Position numbers and translations under genes: made by a program. Of a stretch of DNA of 64,000 bases, positions 8,488 through 17,421 are shown piece by piece. The notes beneath the pieces are model-generated. The model worked only from the letters and a program-made list of their open reading frames with translations. It searched no databases and was not told the DNA's origin. Within the stretch, counting starts at the first letter, position 1. Each line of letters begins with the position of its first letter. The stretch is from Sulfurospirillum halorespirans DSM 13726 (GTDB lineage Bacteria; Campylobacterota; Campylobacteria; Campylobacterales; Sulfurospirillaceae), in the NCBI RefSeq assembly GCF_001723605.1, contig NZ_CP017111.1, forward strand, positions 186,001 through 250,000, given 5' to 3'.

Positions 8488-10014
8488 ATGGAACATATTT
8501 TATCACTTCTTGTATTTTTCCCTGCAATTGCAGGGCTCTTAGGCTTTTTGGTCGTTAAAGAGAGCATTCGAGCGTATGGTATCAGTGTCAGTGCGATTGA
8601 GTTTTTTCTCTCGATTATTTTATGGATTGGCTATGATGGTTCCAATGCTGGCTATCAATTTGTCGAGTATTATCCTTTTATCTCAAGCTATGGTATGAGT
8701 TATTATCTTGGCGTGGACGGTATTTCCCTTTTCTTAGTGATCTTATCGACCTTTATTACGATGATCGCACTTATTGCACTGAGTATCGAAAAAGAGATTA
8801 AAAACCTTATCATCTCCGTGCTCTTTTTAGAGATGACGATGGTGGGAGTATTTGTGATCTTGGATGTGATTTGGTTCTACGCCTTTTGGGAACTCTCTTT
8901 GGTGCCGATGCTCTATATCATTGGTGCGTGGGGAAGTGCGAACCGAATGTATGCTTCGATCAAGTTTTTCCTCTACACCTTTGCAGGCTCCGTTTTAATG
9001 CTTGTGGGCATTTTGTATATGGGCTTTTTATACCACGAGGCAACGGGTATTTGGAGTTTTGCATTGCCAGATTGGTATTTGTTGCAAGTGCCTTTTGAGA
9101 CGCAATTGTGGCTTTTTGGAGCTTTCTTTTTAGCGTTTGCGATTAAAGTGCCGATGTTTCCGTTTCACACATGGTTACCCTACGCACACGGTCAAGCCCC
9201 AACGATTGGTTCGATCATCCTCGCAGCCGTGCTTCTTAAAATGGGCAGTTACGGTTTTGTGCGTTTTTCGCTCCCGCTATTTCCGGATGCGTCGGTCTAT
9301 TTTCTAATTCCTGTGGCGGTGATTTGTATCATCATGGTGATTTATGCGGCGATGATTGCGTATGCACAAAAAGATATGAAACAGGTGATTGCGTATAGTT
9401 CGATTTCACATATGGGTATTGTTATTCTTGGAACCTTTGCTATGAACGCGGAGGGCATTACAGGTTCCATCTTCTTGATGCTGAGCCATGGTATTGTTAG
9501 TGGCGCTCTGTTTATGCTGGTGGGGGTCATTTACGATCGCCGTCATACGAAGCTTATGAGTGATTTTGGTGGGCTGGCTTCGGTGATGCCAAACTTCGCA
9601 ACCATCTACGGCATTATGCTGATGGCCTCTGTTGGACTTCCTCTTTCCATCGGATTTGTCGGGGAGTTTTTATCCTTAGCAGGGTTTTACCGCATCAGCT
9701 GGGTGATGACATTGCTGGCAGGAACAGGCATTATTTTAGGCGCTGTTTACATGCTCGTTCTGTATAAAAAATCCTTTTTTGGTGAAGTCGTGCATGCTGA
9801 GAATAAAACACTTAAAGATCTTAACGCCAAAGAGCTAACCGCACTGATTCCGTTAGTAGCACTGGTTGTCATTTTGGGCGTTTATCCTAAACCTGTGCTT
9901 AGTGTCATTGATATGAGTGTTCAAAAGATGCTGGTACTCATGGATCAAAAAGCGGTTGTGCAAGAGACGAAAGATCTGCTGTTTAAAGCCAATACCATAG
10001 GAGGAACATACTAA
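8488..10014 (+). CDS. nuoM: NADH-quinone oxidoreductase subunit M
   Basis: A 508-residue antiporter-like membrane subunit of complex I. The motif FWELSLVPMLYIIGAWG carries the conserved helix-5 glutamate, and KVPMFPFHTWLPYAHGQAPTIGS plus DMKQVIAYSSISHMGIV are standard in NuoM/ND4. The start lies ten bases after nuoL behind GGGAG. Its stop and the nuoN start overlap as TAATG. Normal length; nothing unusual. Confidence 0.96.
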   Translation: MEHILSLLVFFPAIAGLLGFLVVKESIRAYGISVSAIEFFLSIILWIGYDGSNAGYQFVEYYPFISSYGMSYYLGVDGISLFLVILSTFITMIALIALSIEKEIKNLIISVLFLEMTMVGVFVILDVIWFYAFWELSLVPMLYIIGAWGSANRMYASIKFFLYTFAGSVLMLVGILYMGFLYHEATGIWSFALPDWYLLQVPFETQLWLFGAFFLAFAIKVPMFPFHTWLPYAHGQAPTIGSIILAAVLLKMGSYGFVRFSLPLFPDASVYFLIPVAVICIIMVIYAAMIAYAQKDMKQVIAYSSISHMGIVILGTFAMNAEGITGSIFLMLSHGIVSGALFMLVGVIYDRRHTKLMSDFGGLASVMPNFATIYGIMLMASVGLPLSIGFVGEFLSLAGFYRISWVMTLLAGTGIILGAVYMLVLYKKSFFGEVVHAENKTLKDLNAKELTALIPLVALVVILGVYPKPVLSVIDMSVQKMLVLMDQKAVVQETKDLLFKANTIGGTY

Positions 10015-11501
10015 TGCTAGAGCCTATCTTAATTGATGTTGCAAGCCTCAATCTGCCTGCACTTCTTCCTATGGCAATTCTCGTTGTGGGTGCCTTAGCG
10101 GTTATTTGTGCTGATTTAGCGGTTAAAGGGCTCAATCGTAGTTTTTTAACGATGATTACAGTGCTCTTTATTATCTTAGATTTTGGAGCGGTGATTGGTT
10201 ACACAGGTCCTGCACGCGGATTTTTTGATGTGCTTTTGGTCGATGGCATTGCCATGATGGCGCAGGTGATTATCTTAGTCGCTTCGGCTCTTTTCTTACC
10301 GCTCTCGTTAAGTCATCGTCATTTTAGAGCGTTTAGAATGGCAGAATTTTACGCCCTCTTTATGTTTATGATCGTAGGTTTTCAATGTATGGTGGTCAGC
10401 GACAATCTCATTTTGATTTTTATTGGATTAGAGACTTCCAGCCTTGCTCTTTACACACTCATTGCGCTGCATAACCGTGCTAAAGCCTTTGAAGCAGCGA
10501 TTAAGTACTTCACCATGGGTGCATTGGCGGCTGGATTTTACGGTATGTCCGCACTTATTTTTTATGCCCTCACGGGGAGTGTTGAGATTTATCAGATCGA
10601 AAAAGTACTGATGGCACGTCATTTTGAGCCACTCATTGGTGTACTGGCGGCAACGGTATTTATGTTGGGTGCGCTTGGATTTAAACTCTCCTTGGTGCCA
10701 TCACACACATGGACACCTGATGTGTACGAAGGAAGTTCAGCGCCACTGGCTGGGTATATGTCCGTTGTTCCAAAAATCGCAGGGTTTGTGGTCGCAATGC
10801 GTCTGTTTGAGATGCTGGTAGCCTCTGGTGTAGTATGGGTAGAGCACATTCTTTACGTAGCCGTAGTGCTCACAATGACGTTAGCCAATCTTACAGCGCT
10901 GGTGCAAGAAGATGTCAAAAGAATGCTAGCCTTTAGCTCCATTTCGCATGCAGGCTTTATGATGGCAGCGGTTTTAATTGGAACAACTCAAGCCAATACG
11001 GCTCTTTTCCTTTACTGGACGCTTTTTATGTTTACCAATCTTGGCGCATTTACGATGCTTTGGATCGTACGACACCGCAAAAATCTTTGGGATGAGCGTT
11101 ACCAACACCCCTACACTAAGTTCTCAGGTTTGGTCAAGATTATGCCTACAACGGCAACGATTATGGGTATTTTCATGTTTGCACTTGCGGGTATGCCACC
11201 TTTTTCTGTCTTTTGGGGTAAGCTCTATCTGATCAGTGCCGCGATTAACAGTGAGTTTATTTTCTTAGCCGTTATCATCGCACTCAACAGTGCTATTGCG
11301 GTGTACTACTATATGAAATTGGTTATTTACATGTTCTTAAAAGAGCCTGTCACTGTTGATGCAAAGCTGTATGCCACCAATGCGTCAACTCCGTTAAAAG
11401 TGATTGTGGGTGTGGCGGTTATTTTCACTATTTTTGCGATTGTTTTCGTGGAGCCTTTATTAACGGTTATTACCAAATATGTGATTGCTAGCGGTTTTTA
11501 A
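10014..11501 (+). CDS. nuoN: NADH-quinone oxidoreductase subunit N
   Basis: A 495-residue antiporter-like subunit, the last gene of the nuo operon. Landmarks are FIGLETSSLALYTLIA (helix-5 glutamate), GFKLSLVPSHTWTPDVYEGSSAP and DVKRMLAFSSISHAGFM. A GGAGG Shine-Dalgarno lies at 10001-10005 and the start overlaps the nuoM stop by one base. A rho-independent terminator follows at once, so this gene ends the transcript. Together nuoD-N supply a proton-pumping quinone reductase that, given the changed NuoE/NuoF, probably uses a reduced flavodoxin or ferredoxin rather than NADH. Confidence 0.95.
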   Translation: MLEPILIDVASLNLPALLPMAILVVGALAVICADLAVKGLNRSFLTMITVLFIILDFGAVIGYTGPARGFFDVLLVDGIAMMAQVIILVASALFLPLSLSHRHFRAFRMAEFYALFMFMIVGFQCMVVSDNLILIFIGLETSSLALYTLIALHNRAKAFEAAIKYFTMGALAAGFYGMSALIFYALTGSVEIYQIEKVLMARHFEPLIGVLAATVFMLGALGFKLSLVPSHTWTPDVYEGSSAPLAGYMSVVPKIAGFVVAMRLFEMLVASGVVWVEHILYVAVVLTMTLANLTALVQEDVKRMLAFSSISHAGFMMAAVLIGTTQANTALFLYWTLFMFTNLGAFTMLWIVRHRKNLWDERYQHPYTKFSGLVKIMPTTATIMGIFMFALAGMPPFSVFWGKLYLISAAINSEFIFLAVIIALNSAIAVYYYMKLVIYMFLKEPVTVDAKLYATNASTPLKVIVGVAVIFTIFAIVFVEPLLTVITKYVIASGF

Positions 11502-11502
11502 T

Positions 11503-11526
11503 AAGGGGTGAAAAACCCCTTATTTT
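11503..11526 (+). terminator. Rho-independent terminator after nuoN
   Basis: AAGGGGT and ACCCCTT pair in a 7-bp stem around a five-base GAAAA loop, followed by ATTTT. It begins just after the nuoN stop and ends the long nuo operon. The next gene's -10 box lies three bases downstream. Confidence 0.8.
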
Positions 11527-11528
11527 GC

Positions 11529-11534
11529 TATAAT
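11529..11534 (+). promoter_or_regulatory. -10 box of the pflA promoter
   Basis: A perfect TATAAT, preceded by TTTTGC, directly follows the nuoN terminator. Only six bases separate it from the pflA ATG, so transcription should begin at or next to the start codon, giving a message with little or no leader. No -35 box is evident, as is usual for sigma-70 promoters in this phylum. Confidence 0.6.
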
Positions 11535-11540
11535 GCACGC

Positions 11541-13937
11541 ATGAAATCTATTTTAATCTTCCTTTTAGCATCGGTACAACTCTTCGCTTTGGAGATTGTT
11601 TTAAACAGTGGAAAAGAGAGTAGGGTGAATTATGCCATCTTACATGTAATGGATGCAAAGCCCTTTTTATGCCAAACAATCCCTGATGTCCTCGATAAAA
11701 AACACTACATTTGTACGATCAATCGACCCATTGATAAACCCATAGAATCTAAGAAAATGAAGCTCGCGGAGCTTGATTTCTATGAAAAAGAGGGTCTGTT
11801 TTATGTCACGATTGAGCCTAAAGTCGATTCAAAACTGATCCCTGTGGAAGAGAGTCTTTATACGACCAGTGAGGTTTTAACGAAGCCTAAAGAGAAGCTT
11901 TATGCCCACTGGACGATTCTTTTGCAAGAAAAACCACTTTATGAAGAGAAGAGTGTTCAAGATGGGATTGACTTTCCTGTTGAATTTCCAAAATATCAAA
12001 AGCCTTACATCGGTGCACTTGATCTTAATGGTGCTCCGATTTCATACGCGCAAAGCAAAGATATAGGGCTCTATTTAGAGATTAAGCAGGCGTATGAGAG
12101 CGGTTATTATGATAGTGTGGTTAAAGATGTCAAACGTGTTTTAACGCTTTTCCCTAACTCGATTTTTAGAAGTGAATTGGAACTGTATCAGATGCGCGCC
12201 ATGGATAAAATCTTGAGCGCGAAAGGCGAAGACAAATCCGATAATCTCGCTTTCAATGAAAATGACATTATCACTGTGGGTAAGCGGTGGACAAAAGAGT
12301 TTGCCAGTGATGAGAATATCCCCGAAGTTTTAATGTTGATGACCAAAGCGTATATCAAAAGTGGTTCCAAATCGGATACCAATTATTTCATTGATATTTT
12401 AATCAGCGAACATCCCGATAGTCTTTTTACCAAACGTGCCATCTTGCTCTATGCCGATAACCTTTTCCTTAAAAAAGAGAAAGATAAGGCGATGAAACTC
12501 TACCTCGATGTTCTCTTTAGCGCGCAAGATTTGGACATCGCGTCTGAAGCAGCGATTCGTTTGAGTGATCATCAGATGGATGCAGGTAAGATGAAAGAGG
12601 CTAAAGAGTATCTGCTTAAAGTGCTCAATGTCAACGCGCAATTTCTTCTTAAAGACAAGGAAGCCAGTTACAAGTTAGCACGAAGACTTTTTGAACATCG
12701 TCTGTATGACTTAGCGGCTAAGATTACCGATTTGCTCCTAGAAAATTCCTCTAAACGAGAGGCTAATCGAGAGCTGTTGCTTAAAGAGAGCGGCGATTGG
12801 CATGCCAAAGCCAATGAAGTAGAAGCGGCACATGCACGCTATCAAGAGTATTTAAATGATTATAAAAATAGTGGTGATTATGTTCAAGAAGTGACTGAGA
12901 GTTTGGATGAACTCTTTTTTAAACTGAACGAAAACAATGAGACAAAACTTGCCAATTACTATGATAAATTGATTGAGAAATACAACAATGAAATTGGGCA
13001 AAAAGCACTGCTTGAAAAAGCAAAATTATTGCTCAAACAGCAACGATTTGAAGAAGTTTTAACCCTTCAAAAAGAGCTTGAGCGAGTACCCGATCGTTTT
13101 GATATTAAGCCTGAAGAGTTGGTCTATGAATCGGCAAAAGCTTTAGCATTGCAACAACTTCAAAAAGATGAATGCCTCACTGTGGTCAATCTCATTGAAA
13201 TGTATAAACTCCAAATTACTGAGTCTGAACACGAAGAGAAACTTTTTCAATGTTTTATGCGTGTATCGCGCTTTGATCGTGCCAGAGAGATTTCAACAAC
13301 ACATCTTAAAGACAGCGCTCTTGCAAGTAGGTACCACTGGTCACAAAAAGAGGTACAAGCACTCTTTAAAATGGGAAAATACCAAGAAGCCTTAGCATTT
13401 AAAGAAGATCTGAAAACCCTCTCTTTTTCACTCAGGGAAAAAATCGGACTAGAGACGATTCGTGATCTTTTCTTCTCGTTGGTCAAACTTAAAAACCTTG
13501 AAGGTGCAGCTTCGTTGGCGGAGAGTATTAAAATTCTCTACCCTGAAGAAGCGAGCAATTTGGATATCTATTATGAGATTGTGAAAATGGCGAGTGATGC
13601 GAAAAACGATCTTTTGCTCGTGACATACGCTGAGGCAAGCCTTGAGATGCAAAAGAAGTTTAAATCCACAGCGCTTAGTCCAACCTTGGAGTTTAGCTAT
13701 ATGGATGCGCTAAAGCGTCTAGGACGTGATGAAGAGGCGTTACGTATCGCAGAGTCGCTTCTTCCTCAAAACTTAACGCCTAAAGATAGAATACGACTCT
13801 TCTATCAAGCAGGAGAGCTCAGTTTAAAATTGCAAAATACGGTTAAAGCCAAATCCTATTTTACGCAATGTGTTGCTATTAACGATAACAGCTCATGGAA
13901 AAACATCTGCCAACAAAATCTTGATTTAATGCCTTAA
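11541..13937 (+). CDS. pflA: PflA-like flagellar motor scaffold protein (periplasmic, TPR-like)
   Basis: A 798-residue exported protein with signal peptide MKSILIFLLASVQLFA followed by a periplasmic chain of helical repeats from about residue 170 onward (A-x-L-x-Y type TPR-like helices). Position directly after nuoN and size match Campylobacter PflA, which with PflB builds the periplasmic disks holding extra stators in the flagellar motor; that function is from established knowledge of the family. The ATG at 11541 is chosen because it begins the signal peptide; the in-frame GTG at 11508 lies in the terminator stem. There is no Shine-Dalgarno before this ATG and the -10 box is six bases away. 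One palindrome (11640) encodes LHV. Confidence 0.82.
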   Translation: MKSILIFLLASVQLFALEIVLNSGKESRVNYAILHVMDAKPFLCQTIPDVLDKKHYICTINRPIDKPIESKKMKLAELDFYEKEGLFYVTIEPKVDSKLIPVEESLYTTSEVLTKPKEKLYAHWTILLQEKPLYEEKSVQDGIDFPVEFPKYQKPYIGALDLNGAPISYAQSKDIGLYLEIKQAYESGYYDSVVKDVKRVLTLFPNSIFRSELELYQMRAMDKILSAKGEDKSDNLAFNENDIITVGKRWTKEFASDENIPEVLMLMTKAYIKSGSKSDTNYFIDILISEHPDSLFTKRAILLYADNLFLKKEKDKAMKLYLDVLFSAQDLDIASEAAIRLSDHQMDAGKMKEAKEYLLKVLNVNAQFLLKDKEASYKLARRLFEHRLYDLAAKITDLLLENSSKREANRELLLKESGDWHAKANEVEAAHARYQEYLNDYKNSGDYVQEVTESLDELFFKLNENNETKLANYYDKLIEKYNNEIGQKALLEKAKLLLKQQRFEEVLTLQKELERVPDRFDIKPEELVYESAKALALQQLQKDECLTVVNLIEMYKLQITESEHEEKLFQCFMRVSRFDRAREISTTHLKDSALASRYHWSQKEVQALFKMGKYQEALAFKEDLKTLSFSLREKIGLETIRDLFFSLVKLKNLEGAASLAESIKILYPEEASNLDIYYEIVKMASDAKNDLLLVTYAEASLEMQKKFKSTALSPTLEFSYMDALKRLGRDEEALRIAESLLPQNLTPKDRIRLFYQAGELSLKLQNTVKAKSYFTQCVAINDNSSWKNICQQNLDLMP

Positions 13938-14079
13938 AACGTATTTTGTAAGAAGTAAAAAGCACCAAAGGTGCGTGGGCTTACTGCTGAAGTAAACCCA
14001 GTGTTAACGTAGTTTTTTCACAGAAACTTCGTTTTGAGCTTTGCTTTAAAAACGTGTTCAGAGTTCTGTAAGAACTCTA
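13938..14079 (-). repeat. Dispersed multi-hairpin intergenic element, copy 1
   Basis: Fills the whole gap between the stop codons of convergent pflA and the aldehyde dehydrogenase. Read on the minus strand it has, in order: hairpin GAGTTCT-TAC-AGAACTC, a stem CGTTTT/AAAACG around AAGC AAA GCT, the core ACGTTAACACTGGG, a stem GGGTTTACT/AGTAAGCCC, hairpin GCACC-TTT-GGTGC, and a decayed last hairpin running into the pflA stop codon. It carries about 16 extra bases (around 14010-14026) compared with the other copies. Same family as 34849-34984 and 38878-38990. Confidence 0.85.
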
Positions 14080-15498
14080 TTAAAACAATATAGACTTGAT
14101 CTCGCAAAAAGCATCCATGGAATAGCGTCCGCCCATTCTTCCTAGACCTGATTGTTTCATGCCACCAAAGGGAGGGTTTTTTGCCTTTGATGCCGCAGTA
14201 TTGATCAAAACTCTTCCGCTTCGTATCTGTTTGGCAAATTCATACGCCTTCGTTTCATCGCTTGAAAAGACATATGCAGAGAGCCCAAAAAGAGTGTCGT
14301 TTGCCATGTTGAGTGCTTCTTGCTCACTCTCGTAAGGTAGAACGCATAAAACGGGACCAAAGATCTCTTCTTGCACGATTTTCAATGTTTGATCTTGACA
14401 GATAAAAACGGTTGGTTTGACAAAATAGCCTTTCTCAAATTCTTGAACCCTTCCAAGCCCACCGCACAAAAGCTGTGCCCCTTCTTCAATACCACTTTTG
14501 ATGTAGTCTTGCACCGTATTAAATTGGGTTTGGTTGATCATCGGACCAATCTTTGTCTCTTCGTTTTTTGGATCGCCGATTTTAAGTTTTTGGATCGTTT
14601 CGAGGAGTAGCCGTTTGACCTCGTTCACTTTTGCTTTAGGGACTAAAAGTCTACTGCCAGCATGGCACGCTTGTCCGCTATTGCTATAGGCACTGCTTAA
14701 CACATGGGGAATGACCTCTGCCAAATTCGCATCTTCTAAAAGAACCGTTGGGGATTTTCCACCCAGTTCGAGGGTCATGCGTTTAATGGTTTTAGAGCAG
14801 TTTTCAAAGATTCTTTTACCCGTTTTGGTACTGCCAATAAACGAAATTGCATTGACAAGTGGGTGTTTTGTTAAAATTTCACCAACTACTTCTCCTGTGC
14901 CATGAACGACATTGACAACGCCTTTGGGAATGTTGGCTCGGTGTAGACACTCTAAAAACGCTTGGGTTTCAAGGGCATTAAATTCACTGGGTTTGATCAC
15001 CAATGTGCATCCAAGTGCGATGGCTGGGGCGATATTGCTACATAAATGCGCTAGATTGGCATTCCACGGAATGATCACGCCAATAACTCCCACACCCTCT
15101 TTGATTGTTATGGAGTAGTCATCTTTTTTGATAAAATCGTAGCTTTTGAGCTCTTCTTTGATCGCTAAAAAGAGATTAATCGCATTTTTGGTTCGTCTGC
15201 GCGTCGTGGTAATCGTCGCGCCAAATTCTAAAACGGCTAAGTCAATGAGTTCTTCTTCATATTTGTGGAGTTCATCATGAATACGTTGTAAAATATCCAT
15301 TCGAGTATCAATCGATGTTTGTGAAAACGATTCAAAGGTTGTGGCGGCACAGTGAATGGCTTCATCCATTTCGGCTGGTGTGCTTAAATAAATTTGAGCG
15401 ATATCCTCTTCGGTTGTAGGATTTTTCAGCGTTAACCGTTTGCTCGAATCAATTGTTTTAAATTCGCCGTTGATATAGTTCTGGTCGATTATTTTCAT
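14080..15498 (-). CDS. NAD(P)-dependent aldehyde dehydrogenase
   Basis: A 472-residue cytoplasmic enzyme of the aldehyde dehydrogenase superfamily. The motif LELGGKSP carries the general-base glutamate, SNSGQACHAGSR the catalytic cysteine, FIGSTKTGKRIF the cofactor loop, and EEIFGPVL the second glutamate region. It oxidises an aldehyde to the acid; substrate cannot be read from sequence, although the overall pattern is that of the broad-range NAD-linked group. It lies 23 bases downstream of miaA on the same strand and may share its transcript. It ends in repeat copy 1. A second, divergent aldehyde dehydrogenase lies at 39019, also beside a copy of the repeat. Confidence 0.9.
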   Translation of the reverse strand: MKIIDQNYINGEFKTIDSSKRLTLKNPTTEEDIAQIYLSTPAEMDEAIHCAATTFESFSQTSIDTRMDILQRIHDELHKYEEELIDLAVLEFGATITTTRRRTKNAINLFLAIKEELKSYDFIKKDDYSITIKEGVGVIGVIIPWNANLAHLCSNIAPAIALGCTLVIKPSEFNALETQAFLECLHRANIPKGVVNVVHGTGEVVGEILTKHPLVNAISFIGSTKTGKRIFENCSKTIKRMTLELGGKSPTVLLEDANLAEVIPHVLSSAYSNSGQACHAGSRLLVPKAKVNEVKRLLLETIQKLKIGDPKNEETKIGPMINQTQFNTVQDYIKSGIEEGAQLLCGGLGRVQEFEKGYFVKPTVFICQDQTLKIVQEEIFGPVLCVLPYESEQEALNMANDTLFGLSAYVFSSDETKAYEFAKQIRSGRVLINTAASKAKNPPFGGMKQSGLGRMGGRYSMDAFCEIKSILF

Positions 15499-15521
15499 TA
15501 ATGAGATTACCTTTATCGTTG

Positions 15522-16418
15522 TTAAGATTTGAAATGTGCTTCAATAGCGCCAAAAAGATTATTCACATCGCCTTTTGGGTGCGGTGGAAATTGCGAAGCA
15601 TTGAACGTGCGTTGGCGCTTGGATAAATGAATCGTATTGAAACTAATGCGCTCGCTAAGAGCATTAAACGTCAATTTACCATCGAAATAATCCAATACCT
15701 CTTTGATGCCAATCGCTTTCATACATTGCGGCGCTCTGCTGTACCGTTTTTCCAGTCCAAAGACTTCATCCACCAAACCTTGTGTGAGCATGTTCTGCGT
15801 GCGCAGTGCAATTCTTTGCGCAAGAATTTCTCGTGGCGTATCAATTTCAAACAGGGCAACCTCTTTAATGAGAGGCGCTTGTTTGGCATGCAAAAGATAG
15901 GCTGAGGGGATTTCCCCTGTCGTGAAAAAGATCTCTAACCATTTTTCGATGCGGTAACGATCATTGGACGCAATTTTACTCGCAAAAGCCTCATCTTGCG
16001 CGTTTATGAGTGCATACGATGCCTCTAAATCCAACAAGTGTTGCTCAATTTTTTCTTTTACATGTAAAGATATTTCTGGTTTGGTACTGAGTCCTTCCAT
16101 CATCGCTTTGAGGTAAAAACCTGTACCACCTACGATGATCAGGTTTTTCCCCTCACGCAGGGCTTCTTGCTCGGCTTCTTTAAAGAGGTCAAAAAACATC
16201 GTGACATCAAAATGCTCGCTGGGCAAAAGAACATCCATCCCAAAATGCTTTATGCCTTGTCGCTCCTCAAGGGTGGGTTTTGCAGAAGCAATATTGATCT
16301 CTTTATAGATGCTGAGCGAATCAAGCGATACAATATGTGCGTTATACTTCAGTGCTAATTCGATGGAAAGTGCTGTTTTACCTGAAGCCGTTGGTCCTAA
16401 AATAGCGATGGTTTTCAA
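15522..16418 (-). CDS. miaA: tRNA dimethylallyltransferase
   Basis: A 298-residue enzyme that adds a dimethylallyl group to A37 of tRNAs reading UNN codons. The P-loop GPTASGKT is at residues 8-15, followed by the DSLSIYKEINIASAKPT region, VGGTGFYLKA and the tRNA-binding part near the C terminus. Normal length. The start is the only good ATG before the P-loop. A TATAAT on the minus strand (16488-16493) can serve as promoter with a leader of about 60 bases that contains the palindrome CTTACATGTAAG at 16428-16439. A further palindrome at 16057-16068 encodes LHVK. Confidence 0.95.
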   Translation of the reverse strand: MKTIAILGPTASGKTALSIELALKYNAHIVSLDSLSIYKEINIASAKPTLEERQGIKHFGMDVLLPSEHFDVTMFFDLFKEAEQEALREGKNLIIVGGTGFYLKAMMEGLSTKPEISLHVKEKIEQHLLDLEASYALINAQDEAFASKIASNDRYRIEKWLEIFFTTGEIPSAYLLHAKQAPLIKEVALFEIDTPREILAQRIALRTQNMLTQGLVDEVFGLEKRYSRAPQCMKAIGIKEVLDYFDGKLTFNALSERISFNTIHLSKRQRTFNASQFPPHPKGDVNNLFGAIEAHFKS

Positions 16419-16427
16419 TGAGTTTCT

Positions 16428-16439
16428 CTTACATGTAAG
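16428..16439. repeat. Intergenic ACATGT palindrome in the miaA leader
   Basis: CTTACATGTAAG, a perfect 12-bp palindrome ten bases upstream of the miaA start codon, at about the place of the ribosome-binding site. It belongs to the dispersed TTACATGTAA family described for the whole window. A role in miaA expression is possible but not shown. Confidence 0.7.
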
Positions 16440-16487
16440 TTTGAGTACCGTTGTACTTTTGCGCCTTTTAGCGGTGCTATGCGTGCA

Positions 16488-16493
16488 ATTATA
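16488..16493 (-). promoter_or_regulatory. -10 box of the miaA promoter
   Basis: Minus-strand TATAAT (ATTATA on the plus strand), about 70 bases upstream of the miaA ATG, in the divergent gap between miaA and the prenyltransferase gene. Confidence 0.5.
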
Positions 16494-16549
16494 ACACTTT
16501 TAAAGGGTTTTGTTGTAAAATCAAGCCATCTTAAACGTAAAGGTTAGTA

Positions 16550-17419
16550 TTGCAACAACTCTGGCTCAAACTCAAAGATATTAGTGATTTGATCGTCTTT
16601 AAACACTCCGTTTTCGCACTCCCTTTTATTTTCGTGGCGATGATTGTCTCCTCCAAAGCGCAAAGTGGTACCGTCTGGTTTGGATTTAAACTGTTAATTT
16701 TTGGACTTTTAGCCGCTGTAAGTGCGCGTAATTTTGCGATGGCATTTAACCGCTATGCCGATCGCGATATTGATAAGTACAATCCACGAACCGCCAATCG
16801 CCCGAGTGTCGATGGACGCATTGGTACGTTCAATATGCAGCTTTTTATTGCGCTCAATGCTATTGTTTTTATTGTCGTCGCGTATCTTATTAATGATCTT
16901 GCTTTTTATCTCAGCATTCCAATTTTGATTATTTTGGGTGGTTATTCCCTGTTTAAACGTTTTTCACCGTATGCACATTTGGTACTTGGGGTTTCGCTTG
17001 GATTGGCACCTATTGCGGGCGTTGTAGCGATTCAAGAATCCATTCCGTTGTGGTCGATTTTACTCTCCATTGGGGTGATGTACTGGGTGGCAGGGTTTGA
17101 TCTGCTTTACTCCTTGCAAGATATGGAGTATGATAAAGCCAATGGACTTTTCTCGATTCCTTCGCGCTTTGGTCAAGAGGCGACTTTTTTTATCTCACGG
17201 CTGTTTCATGCCCAAACGGTACTGTTTTGGTTTCTATTTGTGCTCAGCGCTGATCTTGGATTTTTGGCGTATGTGGGTGTTTTAGTCTCTGCGATTGTGC
17301 TCTTTTTTGAACACCGCATTGTGCTCAAAGATTTTTCCAAAATTGATCGCGCTTTTTTCACGCTCAATGGCTATTTGGGAATCATCTTTTTTGCCTTGAT
17401 CTTTTTAGATAGGATCTAA
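16550..17419 (+). CDS. UbiA-family prenyltransferase (probable menaquinone pathway, MqnP-type)
   Basis: A 289-residue integral membrane protein with about eight or nine helices. The first aspartate motif NRYADRDIDKYNPRTANRP (residues 67-85) and the second, DLLYSLQDMEYDKANGLFSIP, mark the UbiA superfamily; both bind the prenyl diphosphate through Mg2+. In campylobacterota, which make menaquinone by the futalosine route, the UbiA protein in this context is taken to attach the prenyl chain, so MqnP is the likely role, though family members cannot be told apart with certainty here. Start is TTG at 16550, behind AAAGG. It is followed two bases later by the next gene. Confidence 0.85.
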   Translation: MQQLWLKLKDISDLIVFKHSVFALPFIFVAMIVSSKAQSGTVWFGFKLLIFGLLAAVSARNFAMAFNRYADRDIDKYNPRTANRPSVDGRIGTFNMQLFIALNAIVFIVVAYLINDLAFYLSIPILIILGGYSLFKRFSPYAHLVLGVSLGLAPIAGVVAIQESIPLWSILLSIGVMYWVAGFDLLYSLQDMEYDKANGLFSIPSRFGQEATFFISRLFHAQTVLFWFLFVLSADLGFLAYVGVLVSAIVLFFEHRIVLKDFSKIDRAFFTLNGYLGIIFFALIFLDRI

Positions 17420-17421
17420 CC

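Noticed and set aside
11508..11540. Upstream GTG start for pflA
   Set aside because: It lies in the terminator stem and would put 11 polar residues before a clean signal peptide.
13938..14079. Repeat copies as CRISPR or tRNA-like remnants
   Set aside because: Only one unit per locus, no spacer pattern, and no cloverleaf or CCA end; the stems do not match tRNA geometry.
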